From the NCBI GenBank assembly GCA_003516285.1, contig DPCK01000059.1, positions 1-14,684 on the forward strand: a stretch of 14,684 bases of DNA. The letters are read 5' to 3'. The translations under genes were made by a program, and so were the position numbers. Under the pieces are notes generated by a model that saw nothing but the letters and a program-made list of their open reading frames with translations, was not told where the DNA came from and searched no databases. Source of the stretch: Lutibacter sp. GTDB taxonomy: Bacteria; Bacteroidota; Bacteroidia; Flavobacteriales; Flavobacteriaceae. Below, piece after piece: positions 6,766-12,219 of the stretch (the stretch's first letter is position 1; each line of letters begins with the position of its first letter).

Positions 6766-6795
6766 AGGTCATTGCAGAATTTAACGCCATGACCT
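6766..6795. other. Short inverted repeat upstream of leuB
   Basis: AGGTCAT (6766-6772) and ATGACCT (6789-6795) are perfect 7-bp arms separated by 16 bases, about 20 bases upstream of the leuB start in the leuA-leuB spacer. It could be a protein-binding site or a weak mRNA hairpin; nothing else supports a role. Confidence 0.35.
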
Positions 6796-6876
6796 TACAA
6801 ATTAGCCTGTTAAAATAATAATTATTTTGTTACTGACAGTTGCTGGAGCGCCTTTTTTTACCTTTTTAGCAAAAAA

Positions 6877-8052
6877 TTATATGGCGATACTTGTTTTATG
6901 AATGTGGTTCAATTCCATCAAATGGTGAAGGTCGTTGTCATTCACTTCTTTATGATGGTCAGCAAATTGCAAAAACTGCGGATAAATATCATCCAATTCA
7001 ACTTTTGTTAAATCATAACCCACATTTTTGGCGCGATAAGCCAAGGCGGCCCTGCCGCTTCTGGCAGTCAAAATAATGGAAGATACGTTTACGCCAACAT
7101 CGGCAGGATTGATAATTTCGTATGTTTCCCGGTTTTTGATCACACCATCCTGATGAATTCCCGAACTGTGGGCAAAAGCATTTTCGCCAATAATGGCCTT
7201 GTTTGGCTGTACGATCATTCCCATACTTTGTTGCACCAACTGGCTGGTTTCGTACAATAATTTTGTATTGATATTGGTGTCTAAATTTAAATACGGATGC
7301 TGTTTTAAAATCATGACGACTTCTTCCAAGGCGGTATTTCCTGCGCGTTCTCCAATCCCGTTGATGGTGCATTCAATTTGGCGCGCACCGTTTTGTACGC
7401 CTGCAATGGCGTTGGCTGTTGCTAACCCTAAATCGTTATGGCAATGGCAGGAAATGGTGACATTATGGATGCCCTTCACGTTTTCCTTCAAAAATTTAAT
7501 TTTTGCGCCATATTCATCGGGCAAACAATAGCCTGTGGTATCGGGAATATTCAAAACGGTGGCACCGGCTTTTATCACCTGTTCGCAAACTTTGGCCAAA
7601 AATTCATTGCTGGTCCGCCCCGCATCTTCCGCATAAAATTCCACATCTTCAACATATTTTTTGGCGTAAGAAACCGCCTGAATGGCGCGTTCAATTATTT
7701 TATCCTGGGTAGAATTGAATTTGTGTAAAATATGTGAATCTGAAGTACCGATTCCGGTATGAATTCTCGGACGTTTGGCGTATTTAAGGGCCGCTGCGGC
7801 AACTTCAATATCTTTTTGGTTTGCACGGGTAAGTCCGCAAACAGTGGCGTTTTTAATTATTTTTGAAATTTCCAAGACCGAATTGTAATCGCCCGGACTT
7901 GAAACCGGAAAACCGGCCTCAATCACATCCACGCCTAAAATGTCAAGTCGGTTTGCAATAATCAGTTTTTGTTCAGTATTTAACTTACAGCCAGGCACTT
8001 GCTCCCCATCTCTTAAGGTTGTGTCAAAAATTTGAACGTTGTTTATACTCAT
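6877..8052 (-). CDS. leuA: 2-isopropylmalate synthase, short form without regulatory domain
   Basis: LeuA condenses acetyl-CoA with 2-ketoisovalerate to 2-isopropylmalate, the first step specific to leucine. The start chosen gives MSINNVQIFDTTLRDGEQVPG; the frame is open to a TTG at 8085, but that TTG is inside the predicted -7 promoter element, so it should not be in the mRNA. The 391-residue protein has the TIM-barrel motif FDTTLRDGEQ (9-18, metal-binding Asp10), the metal ligands His203 and His205 in SCHCHNDLGL, NGIGERAGN (231-239), and HSSGIHQDGV (295-304). It ends where the usual LeuA of about 500 residues continues into the leucine-binding domain, so that domain is missing. Homocitrate or citramalate synthase are alternatives on sequence alone, but the neighbours leuB and ilvDBN favour LeuA. 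Confidence 0.9.
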   Translation of the reverse strand: MSINNVQIFDTTLRDGEQVPGCKLNTEQKLIIANRLDILGVDVIEAGFPVSSPGDYNSVLEISKIIKNATVCGLTRANQKDIEVAAAALKYAKRPRIHTGIGTSDSHILHKFNSTQDKIIERAIQAVSYAKKYVEDVEFYAEDAGRTSNEFLAKVCEQVIKAGATVLNIPDTTGYCLPDEYGAKIKFLKENVKGIHNVTISCHCHNDLGLATANAIAGVQNGARQIECTINGIGERAGNTALEEVVMILKQHPYLNLDTNINTKLLYETSQLVQQSMGMIVQPNKAIIGENAFAHSSGIHQDGVIKNRETYEIINPADVGVNVSSIILTARSGRAALAYRAKNVGYDLTKVELDDIYPQFLQFADHHKEVNDNDLHHLMELNHIHKTSIAI

Positions 8053-8082
8053 TTTAAATATTTTTATCACATTATAGAAGCT

Positions 8083-8090
8083 CAAAAATA
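8083..8090 (-). promoter_or_regulatory. Predicted -7 element of leuA
   Basis: TATTTTTG on the minus strand matches TAnnTTTG and is identical to the -7 element proposed for the aminotransferase gene. Transcription would start near 8076, about 24 bases before the ATG. No TTG is found at the expected distance upstream. Confidence 0.42.
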
Positions 8091-8109
8091 GGGGTATGGA
8101 TTTTTTATA

Positions 8110-8117
8110 TACTTTTG
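8110..8117 (+). promoter_or_regulatory. Possible -7 element for the 514-residue gene
   Basis: TACTTTTG matches TAnnTTTG on the plus strand. Transcription would start near 8124 and leave an untranslated leader of about 80 bases containing the inverted repeat at 8129-8165. A TTG box at the proper spacing is not visible. Confidence 0.35.
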
Positions 8118-8128
8118 TAAAGAGGATG

Positions 8129-8165
8129 GTTTACTATATTCAACCCTAAAATTGAATAGTTAAAC
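8129..8165. other. Imperfect inverted repeat between leuA and the divergent gene
   Basis: TATTCAA (8137-8143) and TTGAATA (8152-8158) pair perfectly; with two small bulges the pairing extends to GTTTA on the left and TTAAAC on the right, giving 13 bp in all around CCCTAAAA. It may be an operator or a leader hairpin of the plus-strand gene. Confidence 0.4.
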
Positions 8166-8202
8166 ACTTGCTGTTCAATACAATAAAAATAATTCGGTTA
8201 CA

Positions 8203-9747
8203 ATGGCTATTGATCAAAAAGATGCACTTTTTATGTTGGTGAAGTCCCTTTCAAAATCGGAAAAGCGGCAATTTAAACTGTATGCAGGTAGATTGGGCGG
8301 AAATGCAGAGGCCAATTTTATGGCTTTGTTTAATTTATTGGATAAAGTTGCGGAGTATGATGATGAATTGATTTTAAGCAAAACCAACATTAAAAAGCAA
8401 CAAATTTCAAACTCAAAAGCGCATTTATACAAACAAATTTTGGTGAGTTTACGTTTTAATCCGGTACACCAAAATGTGCGGGCGCATATTCGGGAGCAAT
8501 TCGATTTCGCATCAATTTTGTACAACAAAGGCTTGTACAAGCAAAGTTTAAAAATTTTGGATAAGGCAAAAGAGCTGTCGTTAAACACCGGCGAAAATAA
8601 TCTGGCCTATGAAATTGTGGAGTTTGAAAAAGTGATTGAATCGCAATATATTACCCGAAGTATGAGCAACAGGGCCGATGAATTGGCAATTCAGGCAAAA
8701 GAATTGAGTTTAAAAAACGTTCGCATCAGCAAATTGTCAAACCTTTCCCTGCAATTGTACAGCTTGTTTTTGAAAGAGGGTTATGTAAAAGACGATGAAG
8801 GGTTGAAAAGAGTGACGGCCTATTTTGAAAAGAAGTTGCCAAAATATAAATTTTCTGAATTGGGATTCAGGGAAAAACTGTTTTTGTATCAGGCTTATTT
8901 GTGGCACAGCTTTATTTTGCAGGATTTTGTGCTGAGCTATCGGTATTCCCAAAAATGGGTCGATTTGTTTGAGGAAAACCCTGAAATGAAAATCCAGAAT
9001 CCGGTATTCTATTTAAAAGGCGTCAATTATTTGTTGGAATCCCTTTATTTGATCAAGCACAAGACCAAATACAACAGTGTGCTGAAACATTTGACATCCG
9101 ACATCAAAAACGAAAATATTACGCTGAATGAAAACACCAAAACCTTGGCGTTTTTATACTTCAACCAAAATAAATTGAATTATTATTTTTTAGAAGGAAA
9201 ATTTACGGAAGGTTTGGGTTTTGTGGCAACTTTATTGAAGGAAATTCCCAAATATGAAAGCAATATTGATGCCCATCACATCATGGTTTTTTACTATAAA
9301 ATTGCCTGTATGTATTTTGGCGCCGGCAAAAATGAGGAATGCATTTTTTACCTTGAAAAAATTATCGACAACAAAGAACTGAAAATGCGGGAAGATTTGT
9401 TGTGTTTTTCTCGCGTGTTAAATTTAGTAGCGCATTATGATGCTGGTTTGGATGACAATATTGATAAATTAATCGTTTCGACTTACCAGTTTTTGATCAA
9501 AATGAACGATTTGCATCAGGTACAGCGCAAAATGATCCAGTTCCTGAAAAACCTGAAAAATATTTATCCGCAGGAATTGCACAAAGCATTTGTCAATTTA
9601 CACGAGGAGTTGCTTAAATTTGAAAACCATCCTTATGAAAAACGCGCTTTTTTATACCTGGACATCTTGTCGTGGCTGGAAAGCAAAATTCAACATATTT
9701 CCATTGAAGAAATCATTCGGCAAAAAGCCGGAAAATTGGTGAAATAA
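8203..9747 (+). CDS. Helical, TPR-like protein of unknown function
   Basis: I do not recognise a named family. The 514-residue protein has no signal peptide or clear membrane segment, so it is probably cytoplasmic. It starts MAIDQKDALFMLVKSLSKSEKRQFKLYAGR, a charged helical N-terminus. The rest reads as paired amphipathic helices with tetratricopeptide-like character, for example FDFASILYNKGLYKQSLKIL (100-119), a stretch ending in FLEGKFTEGLGFVATLLKEI, and CMYFGAGKNEECIFYLEKII. It is rich in Lys, Leu, Phe and Tyr and lacks visible catalytic motifs; a scaffold or protein-binding role is a guess. It sits between leuA (divergent) and the ilv operon (same direction, 441 bases before the ilv leader). 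A weak hairpin (AACAA 9771-9775 with TTGTT 9787-9791, then T residues) follows the stop and may end its transcript. Confidence 0.85.
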   Translation: MAIDQKDALFMLVKSLSKSEKRQFKLYAGRLGGNAEANFMALFNLLDKVAEYDDELILSKTNIKKQQISNSKAHLYKQILVSLRFNPVHQNVRAHIREQFDFASILYNKGLYKQSLKILDKAKELSLNTGENNLAYEIVEFEKVIESQYITRSMSNRADELAIQAKELSLKNVRISKLSNLSLQLYSLFLKEGYVKDDEGLKRVTAYFEKKLPKYKFSELGFREKLFLYQAYLWHSFILQDFVLSYRYSQKWVDLFEENPEMKIQNPVFYLKGVNYLLESLYLIKHKTKYNSVLKHLTSDIKNENITLNENTKTLAFLYFNQNKLNYYFLEGKFTEGLGFVATLLKEIPKYESNIDAHHIMVFYYKIACMYFGAGKNEECIFYLEKIIDNKELKMREDLLCFSRVLNLVAHYDAGLDDNIDKLIVSTYQFLIKMNDLHQVQRKMIQFLKNLKNIYPQELHKAFVNLHEELLKFENHPYEKRAFLYLDILSWLESKIQHISIEEIIRQKAGKLVK

Positions 9748-9791
9748 AAAATTGGATTAATGCCAATCACAACAATTTATTTATGGTTGTT

Positions 9792-9896
9792 TTTGGCGTT
9801 ACCCGCCAGCTGTCGGGTCGGGCTATTCGCTTCAAACTTTTTTACATCGCCAAAAGGCGAGTCAAAAAGGTTTTCCGCTGCTATCCCTAACGCAAA
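9792..9896. repeat. Structured dispersed repeat element, about 105 bp
   Basis: The ends are near inverted repeats: TTTGGCGTTA (9792-9801) and TAACGCAAA (9888-9896). Inside are a hairpin with arms ACCCG (9801-9805) and CGGGT (9814-9818), the tract GTCGGGTCGGGCTATTCGCT, a second hairpin TCGCC-AAAA-GGCGA (9847-9860) between T-rich and A-rich arms, and CCGCTGCTATCCCTAACGC at the right end. I recall near-identical sequences scattered in flavobacterial genomes, but this needs a search. It carries no gene. Confidence 0.65.
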
Positions 9897-9906
9897 TTGA
9901 TTTACG

Positions 9907-9924
9907 TCCTGATAGCTATTGGGA
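9907..9924. repeat. 18-bp palindrome
   Basis: TCCTGATAGCTATTGGGA is a nearly perfect palindrome; two pairs are T-G wobbles. It looks like a degenerate copy of TCCCGATAGCTATCGGGA, a palindrome I associate with Flavobacteria spacers. It follows the element at 9792-9896 by ten bases. Confidence 0.55.
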
Positions 9925-9927
9925 TAA

Positions 9928-10074
9928 CGATTTTTGATTTACGATTTGTTTTAGAATTAAAAATATCGACAAGGTAAAATTCGTAATCCTGAGCGCAGTC
10001 GAAGGGCGTCAATCGTAAATCCAAAATTTCCTTTGCGCTCTTTGCGTTTTTTCTTTGTTTTTTTGCGATTAAAT
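9928..10074. repeat. Mosaic of short dispersed repeats upstream of the ilv leader
   Basis: The tract contains the 19-bp repeat CGATTTTTGATTTACGATT (9928-9946, identical to 5549-5567), its inverted 11-bp part (10011-10021), CCTGAGCGCAGTCGAAGGG (9988-10006, a widespread intergenic motif), and CTTTGCGCTCTTTGCG (10030-10045), related to the tract at 2896-2915. No open reading frame or promoter is evident. Together with 9792-9924 it fills most of the 441-base gap between the 514-residue gene and the ilv leader. Confidence 0.55.
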
Positions 10075-10088
10075 AAATTTCAAATGAA

Positions 10089-10130
10089 TTGGTTTTTATG
10101 ATTTTTTATTTGGTTTTTATCATAAGAACC
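10089..10130. other. Direct repeat and hairpin upstream of the ilv leader
   Basis: TTGGTTTTTAT occurs at 10089-10099 and 10110-10120, exactly 21 bases apart (two helical turns). The second copy also forms an 8-bp hairpin with ATAAGAACC (10112-10130). It lies about 60-90 bases before the proposed transcription start and could bind a regulator, but AT-rich sequence makes chance repeats likely. Confidence 0.3.
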
Positions 10131-10174
10131 AAAAAAATTGAACATTTTATGCCTAATTTTTAATAATTATTTCC

Positions 10175-10182
10175 CATATTTG
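10175..10182 (+). promoter_or_regulatory. Possible -7 element of the ilv operon
   Basis: CATATTTG differs from TAnnTTTG only in its first base. It ends six bases before the leader ATG at 10189, so transcription would start at or very near that ATG. No good TTG box is seen 17-23 bases upstream. Confidence 0.35.
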
Positions 10183-10188
10183 CCTCAA

Positions 10189-10254
10189 ATGAACCAAGTA
10201 ATTCTAAATATCATCGCTATTCGTGTCTCTGTGATTATTTCACAAGGAGGTTAG
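10189..10254 (+). CDS. ilvL: ilv operon leader peptide
   Basis: This 21-codon reading frame (ATG at 10189, TAG at 10252-10254) has ten branched-chain residues: six Ile, three Val, one Leu, with residues 4-17 reading VILNIIAIRVSVII. It ends in SQGG. It lies directly before a strong intrinsic terminator and an operon for isoleucine/valine synthesis, which is the classical layout of a translation-coupled attenuator. The peptide itself is expected to have no function; slow decoding of its Ile, Val and Leu codons would report shortage of charged tRNA. The name ilvL is by role, not by sequence similarity to the enterobacterial leader. Confidence 0.85.
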   Translation: MNQVILNIIAIRVSVIISQGG

Positions 10255-10305
10255 GATGTTGTTTTAGTTTTAATAAAAAAATCATAAAAAACCTTCCTAA
10301 TCTCC
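10246..10305 (+). promoter_or_regulatory. Antiterminator of the ilv attenuator
   Basis: GGAGGTTAGGA (10246-10256), which covers the last codons and stop codon of the leader, can pair with TCCTAATCTCC (10295-10305) over 11 bp with a single G-U pair. The second segment is the 5' arm plus loop of the terminator at 10286-10323, so the two structures exclude each other. The loop between the segments has 38 bases. Confidence 0.72.
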
Positions 10306-10323
10306 ATTAGGAAGGTTTTTTTT
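10286..10323 (+). terminator. Intrinsic terminator of the ilv attenuator
   Basis: The arms 10286-10301 and 10306-10321 pair perfectly over 16 bp around the loop CTCC; the core is ACCTTCCTAAT with ATTAGGAAGGT. The hairpin runs into eight T residues (10316-10323). It lies 31 bases after the leader stop codon and 210 bases before ilvD, so it would stop transcription before the structural genes. Confidence 0.9.
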
Positions 10324-10533
10324 ATGGGATAATCATTGTAAAAATAATAAGGTTAACTATATGAAAAACAGAAATATAACAATAATTAACAGCAAGTGGA
10401 TACTGTAAAACAAATAAATGCCAATGGCGCATAACAAATGACAGGTTTAAATTTGACGTTTATTTTAAAACGGTGATTAAAACTTAGGATTTTATCATTA
10501 AATTTTAACGAAAATAAGTAATTACAAAAATAA
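10324..10533 (+). promoter_or_regulatory. Long untranslated stretch before ilvD with a possible internal promoter
   Basis: These 210 bases between attenuator and ilvD hold no convincing gene. TAAATTTG at 10448-10455 is an exact match to TAnnTTTG and could start transcripts near 10462 that bypass the attenuator; no TTG box is at the right distance. A 15-codon frame at 10361-10408 is present but shows no support as a gene. Confidence 0.3.
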
Positions 10534-12216
10534 ATGCAACTAAATAAATACAGCAAAAGAGTTACCCAGGATGAAACGCAGCCCGCTGCCCAGGCCATGT
10601 TATATGGTGTTGGTTTGACGGATGAAGATATGAAAAAACCTCAGGTAGGCATTGCAAGCACCGGTTTCGACGGAAATCCGTGCAATATGCACCTGAACAA
10701 TCTGGCCTATAAAATTAAGGAGGAAGTCAATAAAAAAAATCAGGTCGGACTCGTTTTTAACACCATTGGTGTAAGCGACGGGATTTCTATGGGAACATCG
10801 GGAATGAATTATTCCCTGCCTTCGCGCGATATTATTGCCGATTCTATTGAAGTGGTGATGAATGCCCAAAGTTATGATGCTTTGGTGACTGTTGTTGGCT
10901 GCGATAAAAATATGCCCGGCGCCATTATGGCGATGTTGAGGTTGAACCGGCCATCGTTAATGGTTTACGGAGGAACAATCGCTTCGGGAAGATATAAAGG
11001 AAAAAAATTAAATATTGTTTCTGCGTTTGAAGCACTCGGGCAAAAAATTTCAGGTTTGATTTCGGAAGAAGAATTCAGGGAAATTATAAAAAATGCCATT
11101 CCGGGCGCTGGTGCCTGCGGTGGCATGTACACGGCCAATACGATGTCTTCTTCCATAGAAGCCTTGGGTTTTGCCTTGCCTTACAATTCTTCCATTCCTG
11201 CGGAAAATCCGCAAAAAGAAACGGAAACCGAAAGAATCGCCGCTGCCATTAAAAATTTATTGGAACTCGATTTAAAACCTTTGGACATCATCACCAAAAA
11301 ATCGTTGGAAAATGCGGTGGCGGTGGTAAATGCCTTGGGCGGATCTACCAATGCGGTATTGCATTATCTGGCGATTGCGCATGCGGCGGATATAGAATTT
11401 ACCCTGGAAGATTTTCAGCGCGTGAGCGACAGAACGCCGGTGATTGCCGATTTAAAACCAAGCGGTGAATATTTGATGGAAGACGTGCACGGAGTAGGCG
11501 GAACGCCTGCCGTAATGAAATATTTGCTGGATAAAGGGTTGTTGCACGGCGATTGTAAGACCGTTACCGGAAAAACGATTGCTGAAAATTTGGCAAATGT
11601 GACGCCATTAAGTTTTGAGGAAGATCAGCACGTGATTCATACCACAGAAAAAGCCTTAAAATCATCGGGGAACATCCAAATTTTATACGGAAACCTGGCC
11701 ACGGAAGGATCTGTGGCTAAAATAAGCGGCAATGAAGGAGATTTGTTTGAAGGAAAAGCGGTGGTTTTTGATGGAGAACAAGCAGCAAACGATGGCATTG
11801 GCGCTGGAAAAGTATCCAAAGGAGATGTGGTGGTCATTCGCTATGTTGGCCCGCGAGGTGGACCAGGAATGCCGGAAATGTTGAAGCCAACATCCATGAT
11901 TATGGGTGCCGGTTTGGGGAAATCGGTGGCTTTGGTAACGGACGGACGTTTTTCGGGCGGTACGCACGGATTTGTGGTGGGGCATATCACCCCTGAAGCA
12001 CAATCGGGAGGTGTTATTGCGCTGGTAAAAGACGGCGATGTAATTGTGATTGATGCGAAAAATAAAACCATCAATGTCAAATTATCTCAGGAAGAACTGG
12101 CTTTGAGAAAAGCCCAATGGAAAGCGCCAGAGCCAAAACATAAAAAAGGAATATTGTATAAATATGCTAAAATCGTTTCAACAGCTTCTGAAGGTTGTGT
12201 AACGGATAAATTTTAA
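10534..12216 (+). CDS. ilvD: Dihydroxy-acid dehydratase
   Basis: IlvD dehydrates 2,3-dihydroxy-isovalerate and 2,3-dihydroxy-3-methylvalerate to the keto acids that precede valine and isoleucine. The 560-residue protein is full length. It carries an iron-sulfur cluster bound by three cysteines: Cys50 in GNPCNMHLN, Cys123 in VVGCDKNMPG, and Cys195 in GACGGMYTANTMSSS. Asp82 in GVSDGISMGT should bind Mg2+, and DGRFSGGTHGFVVGHITPEA (470-489) holds the catalytic Ser474. The start MQLNKYSKRVTQDETQPAAQAML is typical of the family. It is the first enzyme gene after the attenuator, and ilvB begins three bases after its stop. Confidence 0.96.
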   Translation: MQLNKYSKRVTQDETQPAAQAMLYGVGLTDEDMKKPQVGIASTGFDGNPCNMHLNNLAYKIKEEVNKKNQVGLVFNTIGVSDGISMGTSGMNYSLPSRDIIADSIEVVMNAQSYDALVTVVGCDKNMPGAIMAMLRLNRPSLMVYGGTIASGRYKGKKLNIVSAFEALGQKISGLISEEEFREIIKNAIPGAGACGGMYTANTMSSSIEALGFALPYNSSIPAENPQKETETERIAAAIKNLLELDLKPLDIITKKSLENAVAVVNALGGSTNAVLHYLAIAHAADIEFTLEDFQRVSDRTPVIADLKPSGEYLMEDVHGVGGTPAVMKYLLDKGLLHGDCKTVTGKTIAENLANVTPLSFEEDQHVIHTTEKALKSSGNIQILYGNLATEGSVAKISGNEGDLFEGKAVVFDGEQAANDGIGAGKVSKGDVVVIRYVGPRGGPGMPEMLKPTSMIMGAGLGKSVALVTDGRFSGGTHGFVVGHITPEAQSGGVIALVKDGDVIVIDAKNKTINVKLSQEELALRKAQWKAPEPKHKKGILYKYAKIVSTASEGCVTDKF

Positions 12217-12219
12217 AGG

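Noticed and set aside
6433..6792. 119-residue plus-strand frame opposite leuB
   Set aside because: It is an antisense shadow of leuB without a recognisable domain.
7193..7531. Plus-strand frames of about 70-112 residues opposite leuA
   Set aside because: They are overlapping antisense frames of a clearly coding gene, with low-complexity, Phe/Cys-rich translations.
8053..8085. N-terminal extension of leuA from a TTG start at 8085
   Set aside because: The TTG overlaps the predicted -7 element TATTTTTG, and the family begins close to FDTTLRDGEQ as given by the ATG at 8052.
10244..10267. Perfect Shine-Dalgarno AAGGAGG followed five bases later by ATG TTG TTT TAG
   Set aside because: Bacteroidota rarely use such sites, the frame codes only three residues, and the sequence is explained by the antiterminator arm.
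10361..10408. 15-codon reading frame between the attenuator and ilvD
   Set aside because: It is short, has only moderate Ile content and no terminator structure follows; chance is the simplest explanation.
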